Shown one piece after another: positions 14,910 through 23,583 of a stretch of 28,657 nt of DNA. Position 1 is the first letter of the stretch, and each line of letters starts with the position of its first letter. Under the pieces are notes generated by a model, which saw only the letters and a program-made list of their open reading frames with translations, had not been told where the DNA came from and made no database searches. The translations under genes were made by a program, and so were the position numbers. The stretch is taken from positions 1 to 28,657 of the forward strand of contig CALCEM010000077.1 of assembly GCA_937900285.1 (NCBI GenBank). Reading direction: 5' to 3'. This DNA comes from an uncultured Fretibacterium sp. (GTDB lineage: Bacteria; Synergistota; Synergistia; Synergistales; Aminobacteriaceae).

Positions 14910-15725
14910 TTGGCAGTAGCGAGTATGAAACAATTGCTCGAATGCGGAGTACATTTCGGCCATCAAACAAGGCGCTGGAATCCAAAAATGAAACCTTATA
15001 TTTTCACCGAACGCAACGGAGTTTATATAATCGACTTGCAGAAAACTGTAAAAGGTCTCGATAAAGCTTACGAATTTATTCGCAAAACAGCTGAAGAAGG
15101 CGGACACGTTTTATTTGTCGGAACTAAAAGACAGGCGCAGGAAACTATCAGAGACGAAGCTACACGCTGCGGACAATATTATATTAATCAACGCTGGCTC
15201 GGAGGATTATTAACAAATTTCCCGACAATCAGAAGACGTATAAGCCGCATGCTCGAATTACGCAAATATGACGAAGAAGGAACTTGGGATAATTTCAATA
15301 AAAAAGAAACAGCAGCCCTCAAAAAAGAACAGATTAAACTTGAAAAATATTTGGGTGGCATCGCTGCAATGGGAAATATTCCAGATGCAATTTTTTTAAT
15401 TGACCCCAGACGCGAAGAAAACGCAATTTCAGAAGCCCGTAAATTAGGAATCCCCGTTGTTTCGATCGTTGATACAAACTGCGACCCGGAATTAATTGAT
15501 TATCCTATTCCAGGAAATGATGACGCTATCAGAGCTATTAAATTAATTACAGGTTTAATGGCAAATGCAGTTATTGAAGGCCGTCAAGGTGAAGATGCTG
15601 TTATAATTCCTGTTCAGGCTCTCAGCGCACCCGAAGCAATCGCAGACGAAGAATTATTAGCGACCCGCGAAAGATTACACGAAGAATACGAAGGAAATAT
15701 TGACGACGAAATTACGGAGGATTAA
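14910..15725 (+). CDS. rpsB: Small-subunit ribosomal protein S2
   Basis: A 271-residue S2 protein: MAVASMKQLLECGVHFGHQTRRWNPKMKPYIF, then YIIDLQKT, RWLGGLLTNF, and PDAIFLIDPRREENAISEARKLGIPVVSIVDTNCDP, all canonical. I chose TTG at 14910 because family members begin M-A-V-x-S-M-K and GGGAGG lies ten bases upstream. An in-frame TTG at 14892 would add six residues but overlaps that binding site. The acidic C-terminal tail (YEGNIDDEITED) is normal in length. First gene of the rpsB-tsf-pyrH-frr operon. Confidence 0.97.
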   Translation: MAVASMKQLLECGVHFGHQTRRWNPKMKPYIFTERNGVYIIDLQKTVKGLDKAYEFIRKTAEEGGHVLFVGTKRQAQETIRDEATRCGQYYINQRWLGGLLTNFPTIRRRISRMLELRKYDEEGTWDNFNKKETAALKKEQIKLEKYLGGIAAMGNIPDAIFLIDPRREENAISEARKLGIPVVSIVDTNCDPELIDYPIPGNDDAIRAIKLITGLMANAVIEGRQGEDAVIIPVQALSAPEAIADEELLATRERLHEEYEGNIDDEITED

Positions 15726-15731
15726 TTTATT

Positions 15732-16340
15732 ATGGCCGAAATCACAGCAGCAAAAGTAAAAGAATTAAGAGAGCGCACAGGCTCCGGCATGATGGACTGC
15801 AAAAAAGCATTAGCCGAAACTGGTGGCGATATGGAAAAAGCTATTGATTATTTACGCGAAAAAGGTTTAGCCAAAGCAGCCAAAAAAGCAGAACGCAGCG
15901 CTAAAGACGGCAGAATTTTCCATTATGTTCATAATAATTTTAAAGTCGGTGCTTTACTCGAACTCGACACGGAAACGGATTTTGTCGCAAGAACTGACGA
16001 ATTTAACGAACTGGGGCACGAAATTTCTATGCAAATAGCCGCAGCTAATCCGTTATATATTCGTCCTGAAGATGTTCCGGCGGAAGTTTTAGAAAAAGAA
16101 CGCGAAATTTATAAACAGCAATTGCTCGAAGATCCAAAAAATAAAAATAAACCCGCTAATATCCTCGATAAAATTATTGACGGGAAAATCGCAAAATATT
16201 ATGAGCAAAATTGTTTACTCGAACAGGAATATATACGCGATTCCGATAAAAAAATTAAAGACCTCGTTACGGCCATGATCGCAAAATTAGGTGAGAATAT
16301 TGTCGTAAAAAGGTTTGCAAGGTTTACGATCGGAGAATAA
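15732..16340 (+). CDS. tsf: Elongation factor Ts (short form)
   Basis: A 202-residue EF-Ts, the nucleotide-exchange factor for EF-Tu. The N-terminal domain AAKVKELRERTGSGMMDCKKALAETGGDMEKAIDYLREKG is canonical, and the EF-Tu-contacting motif TDFVAR is present. It is shorter than the ~280-residue E. coli protein because only one copy of the core subdomain is kept, as in Thermus and several other phyla. GGAGG precedes the ATG, overlapping the end of rpsB. Confidence 0.97.
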   Translation: MAEITAAKVKELRERTGSGMMDCKKALAETGGDMEKAIDYLREKGLAKAAKKAERSAKDGRIFHYVHNNFKVGALLELDTETDFVARTDEFNELGHEISMQIAAANPLYIRPEDVPAEVLEKEREIYKQQLLEDPKNKNKPANILDKIIDGKIAKYYEQNCLLEQEYIRDSDKKIKDLVTAMIAKLGENIVVKRFARFTIGE

Positions 16341-16362
16341 TTTATTTAATTTTTATTTTGAT

Positions 16363-16411
16363 TGCCCGGTAAAAATTTTAATGCCGGGTAAATTTTTTAA
16401 TTTTTAATTTT
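16363..16411 (+). terminator. Possible attenuating terminator between tsf and pyrH
   Basis: A 9-bp stem with two wobbles (TGCCCGGTA at 16363-16371 with TGCCGGGTA at 16382-16390) around an A/T loop, followed by a T-rich run broken by A residues. This is weaker than the porin terminator. It may reduce read-through from the highly expressed ribosomal genes into pyrH. Confidence 0.55.
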
Positions 16412-16431
16412 AAATCAGGAGATTTTGTTAC

Positions 16432-17157
16432 ATGCCGAAATTTAAAAGGATTTTGCTTAAATTATCTGGTGAAGTATTAGCCGGTGTAAATAAATTTGGT
16501 CATGATTTTGAAATAATTAATAATTTTGCCGGTGAACTCGAAAAAATTTTAAATTCTGGTATTCAAATAGCTATAGTTGTTGGCGGCGGAAATTTAATAA
16601 GAGGACGCGATATAAAAAAATTTGGAGTCGATAACGTTATCGCCGATTCTATGGGAATGCTCGGAACTGTTATGAACGCTTTAGCCTTAAAGGATGCTTT
16701 ATTACGCAAAAATATTCCTGCGCAAATTCTTTCAGCTGTAAATATGCCTCCAATTGCTGATTTATATAATCGTGATAGAGCGTTAAAATTTCTAGAGTCT
16801 GGAAATATTTTAATTTTTGCTGCTGGAACTGGACACCCGTTTTTTTCGACTGATACAGCTGCAGCATTGAGGAGCGCTGAAATAAAAGCAGACTGCCTAA
16901 TAAAAGGCACGAAGGTAAACGGAATTTATGATAAAGACCCAGCGAAATTTAAAGACGCGAAATTTTTGCCGGAATTAACATTTTCCGAAGCCCTTAAAAA
17001 TAATATTCAGGTGATGGATTCGGCAGCTTTTGCGATTTGTCGCGATAATAAAATTCCTGTTTGGGTCATGAACATTCAAGATAATAATAATAATTGGGCT
17101 GAAAATATTATTAATAATAATAATTCAAATGCCGGCACACTTGTAAAGGAGGATTAA
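16432..17157 (+). CDS. pyrH: Uridylate kinase (UMP kinase)
   Basis: A 241-residue amino-acid-kinase-fold enzyme converting UMP to UDP. Motifs: KRILLKLSGE, VVGGGNLIRGRD, DSMGMLGTVMNALALKDAL, FAAGTGHPFFSTDTAAALRSAEIKAD, and the C-terminal KGTKVNGIYDKDP. The last ~25 residues contain two Asn runs (DNNNNW and NNNNSN) encoded by AAT/AAC repeats, an insertion not usual in the family, before the normal GTLV ending. CAGGAG precedes the ATG. AAGGAGG for frr is embedded in its 3' end. Confidence 0.96.
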   Translation: MPKFKRILLKLSGEVLAGVNKFGHDFEIINNFAGELEKILNSGIQIAIVVGGGNLIRGRDIKKFGVDNVIADSMGMLGTVMNALALKDALLRKNIPAQILSAVNMPPIADLYNRDRALKFLESGNILIFAAGTGHPFFSTDTAAALRSAEIKADCLIKGTKVNGIYDKDPAKFKDAKFLPELTFSEALKNNIQVMDSAAFAICRDNKIPVWVMNIQDNNNNWAENIINNNNSNAGTLVKED

Positions 17158-17165
17158 ATTTAAAA

Positions 17166-17720
17166 ATGGCTGATGAAATAAAAATTCTCCGCGATAACAT
17201 GGACAAAGCAATATTATTTTTGCAGAATGAATATTTAGCTATAAGAACCGGGCGCGCACATCCCGGACTCGTAAACGACATTAAAGTCGATTATTACGGA
17301 ACTCCTACGCCGTTAAAAAGTTTATGTAATATTACGATTCCGGAAGGCCGCGTGATTCAAATTGCTCCGTTTGATAAGACTTCACTTAAAGCGATCGAGA
17401 AAGCAATTTTAGCCGCAAATATCGGAATGACTCCGCAGAATGATGGCACAATTATACGCCTAACATTACCGGAATTAACACGAGCCAGAAGAGTAGAATT
17501 AACGAAACTGCTCGCGAAAAAGGCAGAAGAGTCCCGTGTAGTAATACGAAATTACAGGCGCGACACAATTGAAATTTTGAAGAAGCAGGAGAAAAACTCC
17601 GAAATAACCGAAGACGATTTAAAGAAATTCACGAAAGAAGTTCAGGACGTTACGGATAATTATATAAAGAAGATCGACGAAATTTATAAATTAAAAGAAA
17701 AAGAAGTACTCGAAGACTGA
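17166..17720 (+). CDS. frr: Ribosome recycling factor
   Basis: A 184-residue RRF of normal length, acting with EF-G to split post-termination ribosomes. Conserved segments: IRTGRAHPGLVNDIKVDYYGTPTPLKSLCNI, EGRVIQIAPFDK, IEKAILAANIGMTPQNDGTIIRLTLPELT, RRVELTKL, VVIRNYRRD. The gene starts nine bases after pyrH with AAGGAGG upstream. It completes the conserved rpsB-tsf-pyrH-frr series; the usual next genes (uppS, cdsA) are absent. Confidence 0.97.
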   Translation: MADEIKILRDNMDKAILFLQNEYLAIRTGRAHPGLVNDIKVDYYGTPTPLKSLCNITIPEGRVIQIAPFDKTSLKAIEKAILAANIGMTPQNDGTIIRLTLPELTRARRVELTKLLAKKAEESRVVIRNYRRDTIEILKKQEKNSEITEDDLKKFTKEVQDVTDNYIKKIDEIYKLKEKEVLED

Positions 17721-17752
17721 TTTTATTTTAAATTACGAGGGGTAAATAAATC

Positions 17753-18559
17753 ATGACTGAAGAAATTAGCCAATATAATTCTCCTGGATATTCGATGTTT
17801 AAGGCGAAATTAAAAAAATTAATTGGAATCGATTTAAATTCATATAAAGAGCAAATACACCGGCGCACACATGAATTAATGAGTCGCTGGGGGGCTAAAG
17901 ATTACGACACATATTTTGACATGATCAAAAATGATGAGAAGAAATTACGCGAATTTTTAGATCACCTGACGATAAACGTTTCAGAATTTTTCAGGAATAA
18001 AGAGCAGTGGTTTAAATTGCGTGATAAATTGATCCCGGAATTAATTCAGAAACGAGGCTCAAGACATTTAAAATTATGGAGCGCAGGTTGTGCAACAGGT
18101 GAAGAGCCTTATTCACTTGCGATTTTGTCAGCTGTTTGCGGTTTGGATAAAATAAATCCTGTTTTGGCTGTAGATATTGATCAGGGAGCTATCTCGATAG
18201 CGCAAAAAGCTAATTACAGAAAGGCACAATTAATAAACGTTCCAAAAGAATACGTGCAAAAATATTTAACGAGCAGAGACGGCGGAGAAACTTACGATGT
18301 GAACCCCGATATAAAACAGCGTGTCAGCTTTAAGCGTATGAACATGATCGAGGATTCATTCGGGTATAATTTCGATTTAATTTTATGTCGCAACGTAGTA
18401 ATTTATTTTACGGCTGAAACAAAAATGAAATTGTACAAAAAATTTTTTGAGGCTCTAGCCCCCGGCGGTTATTTTTTGGTTGGCGGAACTGAGCAAATTT
18501 TTGGCTATCAGCAAATAGGTTTTGAATCAGCTGGACCGTTTTTATACACGAAAAAATAA
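17753..18559 (+). CDS. cheR: CheR-type chemotaxis protein methyltransferase
   Basis: A 268-residue SAM-dependent methyltransferase that adds methyl groups to glutamates of chemoreceptors. The all-helical N-terminal domain (residues ~15-75) is followed by NVSEFFRNKEQW (75-86), the SAM-binding loop LWSAGCATGEEPYSLAI (108-124), and ILCRNVVIYFTAETK with the FFEALAPGGYFLVGGTE ending. No receptor, cheA or cheB lies nearby, so its target cannot be inferred from context. GAGGGG precedes the ATG; 32 bases separate it from frr. Confidence 0.92.
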   Translation: MTEEISQYNSPGYSMFKAKLKKLIGIDLNSYKEQIHRRTHELMSRWGAKDYDTYFDMIKNDEKKLREFLDHLTINVSEFFRNKEQWFKLRDKLIPELIQKRGSRHLKLWSAGCATGEEPYSLAILSAVCGLDKINPVLAVDIDQGAISIAQKANYRKAQLINVPKEYVQKYLTSRDGGETYDVNPDIKQRVSFKRMNMIEDSFGYNFDLILCRNVVIYFTAETKMKLYKKFFEALAPGGYFLVGGTEQIFGYQQIGFESAGPFLYTKK

Positions 18560-18603
18560 ATTAATAATTAAATAAAATTAATTAAAAAGAAGAGTAACGG
18601 GCA

Positions 18604-18954
18604 ATGTACGAATTTTCAGTAACGCAAACGGTGAATAACGCTATATTAAATTTATGTGAGCAAGCCGGTTGGGATAAAGTAAAAAAAATTTTGGTGAAAG
18701 TGGGAGGCATCAGGAAAGTAAATCCGGAATTGATGTCATATATTTTCACTGTTTTATCTGAAGGCACTCCGACTGAAGGCGCGACATTTTCCGTTATGTG
18801 TTTGCCTGTTACTCTAAAATGTAAAGCTTGCGGGCGAAAAGGTTACAGGGATGACGGTGAAATTATTTGCCCATCATGCGGAAGCAAAGACGTAAAAATT
18901 TTATCTGGTTCAGAAATTTCGATCGAGTCTCTAGAAGTTGAGAAAAATCATTAA
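18604..18954 (+). CDS. hypA: HypA-like hydrogenase nickel-insertion protein, MYE variant
   Basis: A 116-residue protein with the HypA fold: an N-terminal alpha/beta domain and a zinc loop with Cys73, Cys76, Cys89 and Cys92 (CKAC...CPSC). HypA normally starts Met-His-Glu, and His2 is a nickel ligand; here the start reads Met-Tyr-Glu. The frame before this ATG gives no alternative His-containing start. The protein may have altered nickel binding or a changed role. The binding site before the ATG is weak (AAGAAGAG). No other hyp gene is visible; the Mbh-like operon at the left edge could belong to a hydrogenase, which would explain a need for HypA. Confidence 0.8.
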   Translation: MYEFSVTQTVNNAILNLCEQAGWDKVKKILVKVGGIRKVNPELMSYIFTVLSEGTPTEGATFSVMCLPVTLKCKACGRKGYRDDGEIICPSCGSKDVKILSGSEISIESLEVEKNH

Positions 18955-19038
18955 AAAAAAATTTTATGCAGTTCCGAAATATTATTTTTATAAACAAATT
19001 AAAATGATTAGGCAAAACAAAAAATTAAAATAAAGATC

Positions 19039-21114
19039 ATGAACGAAATAAAAGAAAATATTTTAAATTTAAATGAAGATAATAACGAGATTTTAAAACA
19101 ATTGTCCAAACGTCAAAGGGAAGCAGCCGAATATATTGACGGTCATTTATTAGTGTTAGCCGGAGCAGGAAGCGGAAAAACTAGGGTTTTAACTCATAAA
19201 ATAGCCTGGCTAGTGGCAGAAAAAATTGCTAAACCAAACGAAATTTTAGCTGTAACATTTACGAATAAAGCAGCAGGCGAAATGAAAGAACGAATTAAAA
19301 ATTTAACCGGCGATGATTATAAAAAAATTTGGATCGGAACTTTTCACGGATATGGCTTAAATTTTTTGTTCAGACATAAGGAAGAAATTTATAAAATTGC
19401 AGGACTGCGCGAAGGTTTTACGATTTTTGACCGCAAAGACAGTTTAGCATTACTGAAAAACATCATGAAGGAATTTAAATCGCCTGAAAGTTTAACCCCT
19501 GCCAGCATGATGGATTTAATATCAAGGGATCGCATGTTATGGTCTCCGTTTCCGCATGAAGGTCTGCTTAATGATCACGGTTTCGCGATCTCCAAAAAAT
19601 ACCGGAATGAATTGCGTGAACGTAACGCCGTAGATTTTGATGATTTAATAATTTTACCGTTAGAGATCATGGAATCTGATAAGCACGTAAAAGAACGCGA
19701 ACAAAATAAATTTAAATGGGTTTTAGTTGACGAATATCAGGACGTTAATATCCCGCAGTATTGGCTGTTAAAAAGATTTTTGGTCGGCGAAAAAACAATT
19801 TTAAACGTCGTTGGCGATCCCGATCAATCAATTTACAGGTGGCGCGGTGCAGAAATAAAAATGATCCTGAATTTCGAAAAGGAATTTTATAACGCTAAAA
19901 CTATTATACTAGACGAAAATTACAGGTCCACAAAAAACATTTTGGAAGCATCAAATTATTTAATACGCAACAACACCGAACGCCTAAAAAAAGATTTATA
20001 CACGGTGAGAGCTTCCGGCGAAAAAATTTATAATTTACTTGCGAGAAGTGATTTTCAGGAAGTTGATTTTATTGCGACCGAGATTGAAAAATTATGCTCG
20101 ATTATGGGCTATAAATACAGCGACATCGCAATTTTATACCGTCAAAACTCCATGAGCAGAATTATAGAAAAAAAATTAATCGAGGAAAAAATTCCATATA
20201 AAATTATAAGAGGTTTAGCATTTTATGACCGCATGGAAGTCAGGGATGTTCTGGCGATTTTGAGATTTGCTTTAAATCCTTCGGATCGTGCAGCGTTTGA
20301 AAGAGTTTCAGACTTCGCAATAAAAGGAATGGGCGCAAAACGTCAAGCAGATTTTGAAAACTGGATCGATTCACCGGAACAAAAGGAATTATTAAACGAA
20401 CCCGGAAAAATTTGGAGCTTGATCGCCGGAGGAGCTTGGCAGGTAAAAGGCGAAGCAGGTAAATCAATGCAGATTTTTGCCGGTCACGCTTGCCAAATTC
20501 TGGAAATGTCCGACAAAGGAATAATTAACGCAATAGATTACGTATTAAAAGATTTAGGCTACGAAGAATATTTAAAGACTACTCAGCCGGAAAATTTTGG
20601 CGAAAGGATCAACAACGTACAAGAATTAAAATCAGTTGTTCCAGAAGGAAATTTAATTGAAACTTTAGCCGAAGCTACTTTATATACTGATGCTGATATT
20701 AACGAAGAAAATGAAGAGGACGCAATAAATTTAATGACGTTACATGCTGCTAAAGGTCTGGAATTTCCAGTAGTATTTATAATCGGGTTGGAAGAGGGAA
20801 TTTTTCCGCACAATAATTCGAAGACTGATCCCGAAGATTTAGAAGAGGAACGCAGATTATGTTATGTTGGGATGACCAGAGCTGAGGAGAGATTATATTT
20901 AACGGCGGCAAAAACGCGCAGATTATACGGGACAGTTGTTGAAAATGATTTCTCAAGATTTTTATATGAAATTCCCGACGGATTAAAACGCGTTGATGAC
21001 AGGGGAACGAGGAGCAGTATTTTTAATTCTTATTCGCATGAGAGGTCGCGCTCTGGTTTTAGTTCTGACAGAAAAAATTTTAATTCCCGTCGAAATCATT
21101 GGGGCAGGAAATAA
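19039..21114 (+). CDS. UvrD/PcrA/Rep-type superfamily 1 DNA helicase
   Basis: A 691-residue ATP-dependent 3'-5' DNA helicase. Motifs in order: Q-motif region SKRQREAAEYIDG, Walker A AGAGSGKT (41-48), Ia TFTNKAAGEMKER, Walker B DEYQD, motif III GDPDQSIYRWRGA, motif IV LDENYRST, motif V LMTLHAAKGLEFPVVFIIGLEEGIFPH, motif VI EERRLCYVGMTRAEERLYL. Likely roles are nucleotide-excision repair, mismatch repair or clearing replication obstacles. The C-terminus after the helicase core is short, Ser/Arg-rich and lacks a clear Tudor-like PcrA tail. No strong ribosome binding site precedes the ATG. Choice between PcrA, UvrD and Rep is not possible from sequence alone. Confidence 0.94.
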   Translation: MNEIKENILNLNEDNNEILKQLSKRQREAAEYIDGHLLVLAGAGSGKTRVLTHKIAWLVAEKIAKPNEILAVTFTNKAAGEMKERIKNLTGDDYKKIWIGTFHGYGLNFLFRHKEEIYKIAGLREGFTIFDRKDSLALLKNIMKEFKSPESLTPASMMDLISRDRMLWSPFPHEGLLNDHGFAISKKYRNELRERNAVDFDDLIILPLEIMESDKHVKEREQNKFKWVLVDEYQDVNIPQYWLLKRFLVGEKTILNVVGDPDQSIYRWRGAEIKMILNFEKEFYNAKTIILDENYRSTKNILEASNYLIRNNTERLKKDLYTVRASGEKIYNLLARSDFQEVDFIATEIEKLCSIMGYKYSDIAILYRQNSMSRIIEKKLIEEKIPYKIIRGLAFYDRMEVRDVLAILRFALNPSDRAAFERVSDFAIKGMGAKRQADFENWIDSPEQKELLNEPGKIWSLIAGGAWQVKGEAGKSMQIFAGHACQILEMSDKGIINAIDYVLKDLGYEEYLKTTQPENFGERINNVQELKSVVPEGNLIETLAEATLYTDADINEENEEDAINLMTLHAAKGLEFPVVFIIGLEEGIFPHNNSKTDPEDLEEERRLCYVGMTRAEERLYLTAAKTRRLYGTVVENDFSRFLYEIPDGLKRVDDRGTRSSIFNSYSHERSRSGFSSDRKNFNSRRNHWGRK

Positions 21115-21125
21115 AAAATAAAATT

Positions 21126-21707
21126 ATGGCTCGAATAGCTTTAACAGGTGAGATCGGTGCGGGAAAATCTACGGCGGCTAAAATTTTGGCTGAAAAATTA
21201 AATTATGAATCATTTAACGCTGATTTAATTGCTAAAGATTTATGGCAGAACGAGAATATTAAAAATAAATTGATATCGCATTATAAAAATTTTATTCTTG
21301 ATGAAAATAATAATATCGATTTGAAAAAGTTGGCGCAAATAATTTTTAATGACAATGACGAGTATAAATTTTCATGCAAATTAATTCACCCCGTTGTAAT
21401 GTCCGAATTAAAAAAAATTTCAGGCTATAATTCAGTTATTGAAATTCCGTTAATATTTGAGGCCGGGTTTTATGACTGGATAAATTATATTTTATATGTC
21501 GGTGCAGATTTTGAGAGCAGGTTAAAACGCTGTGAAATTCAAAGAGGCTGGAGCAAAAATGAATTATTACGGCGCGAAAAATTTTTAATGCCAAGAGAAG
21601 AACGAATTAAATTAAGCGATTATATAATTTATAACGATGGCGATTTAAAGGACTTGGAACGCGAAATATTAAAATTTATTGAATGGCTCAATAAAACGGG
21701 AAAATAA
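21126..21707 (+). CDS. coaE: Dephospho-CoA kinase
   Basis: A 193-residue P-loop kinase performing the last step of coenzyme A synthesis. MARIALTGEIGAGKST has the P-loop at 8-16; DLIAKDLW, LIHPVVMSEL and EIPLIFEAGFYDWINYILYVG follow the CoaE pattern. I start it at ATG 21126, where MARIALTG matches the family, with CAGGAAA upstream; the longer in-frame reading from TTG 21099 overlaps the helicase gene and adds nine unconserved residues. It lies 11 bases after the helicase. Confidence 0.93.
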   Translation: MARIALTGEIGAGKSTAAKILAEKLNYESFNADLIAKDLWQNENIKNKLISHYKNFILDENNNIDLKKLAQIIFNDNDEYKFSCKLIHPVVMSELKKISGYNSVIEIPLIFEAGFYDWINYILYVGADFESRLKRCEIQRGWSKNELLRREKFLMPREERIKLSDYIIYNDGDLKDLEREILKFIEWLNKTGK

Positions 21708-21756
21708 TATAATTTCATGGCCGAATTTTTTTATTTTTAAGGAGAGAGTTTTTTAC

Positions 21757-23583
21757 ATGGACGAAAATAATAATAATAATAATATGATTCCAGAACGCAG
21801 AAATATACCAGATGAATTTAAATGGGATCTCGAAGCGATTTATAAAAATATTGAAGACTGGCAAAAAAATTTTGATGAGATAAATTTAAAAATTAACGGG
21901 CTTGAAAATTATTCAGGTAAATTAAATACTGGGCCTGAAATTTTATTAAAATTTTTAAAGGATAATGAGGCCGTCACCTTTGAATTAAATAAATTATATG
22001 TTTACGCAAATATGAAAAGCCATGAAGATTTACGCGAGACGAAGCCCCAAGAGTTAGCAGGTTTAGCAGAAAATTTAATGATCAAATATAATTCTGCAAC
22101 GGCATTTTTTGAGCCTGAATTATTAGCACTGCCCGAAGAATATTTAAACGAGTGCTTAAAGCATGAAGGACTTGAATTATATAAATTTTTCATCAGGAAA
22201 TTATTAAGGTCGCGCGAACATATTTTAAGCCATCACGATGAAATTTTACTGGCACAAGTTTCAGAATTAAGCGCAATCCCTGAAAATGTTTTTACACTTT
22301 TGACCGATGCGGATTTAAAATTCCCTAATATTCGCGACGAAGACGGAAATTTAACGGAATTAACTGAAGAACGCTGGTATAAATTCAGTCAAAGCAAAAA
22401 CAGAGAAGTCCGCAAAAATGCATTTATTGGAATTTACGGGACTTACGAAAAATTTAAAAATTCGATTGGCGCATTATATGCCGGTTCAGTCAAGGGAAAT
22501 ATATTTTATTCTAAAGCGCGTAAATATAAAAATTCTTTGGACATGGCTCTATTTAGTGAGAATGTTCCGGAGAGCGTTTACAATAACGTAATAGACACTG
22601 CGAAAAATAACGCGGATTTAATGCATAAATTAATTTTATTGCGCAAAAATATTTTTAAACTTGATGAATTTCATTATTATGATTTAAATGCCCCAGTTAT
22701 AGACGAGCCTGAAGAAAAAATAAATTTTGATCGTGCTTGCGATATTGCGTTAAAAGCTCTTGCACCGTTGGGAGAAGAATATATTAAAAATTTTGAGACC
22801 GGTTTAAAATCCCGCTGGATAGATATTTACGAGAACAAAGGCAAACGCAAGGGCGCATATTCTTGGGGAAGTTACGGTACACATCCGTATATATTATTAA
22901 ATTATAATGGGACTTTACGCGATGTTTTTACGTTAGTTCATGAAATGGGACACAGCCTGCACAGTTATTATTCGCATGAAAATCAGCCGCAAGTTTACGC
23001 GGATTATACGATTTTATTGGCTGAAGTAGCTTCGACAACAAACGAGGCGTTATTACTTGGATATTTATTAAAAAATTCTGAGGGCGAAAATAATAAAAAA
23101 TGGCTGTTAAATTATTATTTTGATATGGTGCGGACGACATTTTACAGGCAAGCGATGTTTGCGGATTTTGAGCGCGAGGCACATAATTACGCAGAATCCG
23201 GAAAAATTTTAACGCCTGAATACATGTGTAATTTATGGAAAAATTTAAATGTTTCGTGTTACGGTTCAAATATGAAAATTGATGATGAATTATGTTCTGA
23301 ATGGGCACGGATTCCGCATTTTTATTCGGCGTTTTATGTTTATAAATATGTTACTGGTTTTACGGCGGCGAATGCTTTTGCGAGTTCAATTTTAAATAAT
23401 GAGAATGAAGCCGTATCGAGATATATAAATTTTTTGAAGAGCGGCGGGAGCGATTACTCATTAAATATTTTGCGCCGTGCCGGAGTAGATTTAACAAGCT
23501 CGGAACCTTTTGAGCGGACAATGAAATTATTTTCTGAGAGATTAGACGAAGGGTTTAAAGCATGGGACATAAAATTAAATTAA
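21757..23583 (+). CDS. pepF: Oligoendopeptidase F (M3B metallopeptidase)
   Basis: A 608-residue cytoplasmic zinc peptidase that cleaves short peptides. The zinc site HEMGH is at 395-399, and the third ligand is Glu423 in LLAEVASTTNEALL. The N-terminal helical domain (PDEFKWDLEAIY) and the late ...IPHFYSAFYVYKYVTGFTAANAFA region are typical of PepF. ATG 21757 is preceded by AAGGAG, and the longer in-frame reading from 21679 runs back into coaE. The N-terminus carries six Asn in a row (MDENNNNNNMI) from an AAT repeat. It likely supports a peptide- and amino-acid-fermenting lifestyle, which is inference. Confidence 0.95.
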   Translation: MDENNNNNNMIPERRNIPDEFKWDLEAIYKNIEDWQKNFDEINLKINGLENYSGKLNTGPEILLKFLKDNEAVTFELNKLYVYANMKSHEDLRETKPQELAGLAENLMIKYNSATAFFEPELLALPEEYLNECLKHEGLELYKFFIRKLLRSREHILSHHDEILLAQVSELSAIPENVFTLLTDADLKFPNIRDEDGNLTELTEERWYKFSQSKNREVRKNAFIGIYGTYEKFKNSIGALYAGSVKGNIFYSKARKYKNSLDMALFSENVPESVYNNVIDTAKNNADLMHKLILLRKNIFKLDEFHYYDLNAPVIDEPEEKINFDRACDIALKALAPLGEEYIKNFETGLKSRWIDIYENKGKRKGAYSWGSYGTHPYILLNYNGTLRDVFTLVHEMGHSLHSYYSHENQPQVYADYTILLAEVASTTNEALLLGYLLKNSEGENNKKWLLNYYFDMVRTTFYRQAMFADFEREAHNYAESGKILTPEYMCNLWKNLNVSCYGSNMKIDDELCSEWARIPHFYSAFYVYKYVTGFTAANAFASSILNNENEAVSRYINFLKSGGSDYSLNILRRAGVDLTSSEPFERTMKLFSERLDEGFKAWDIKLN

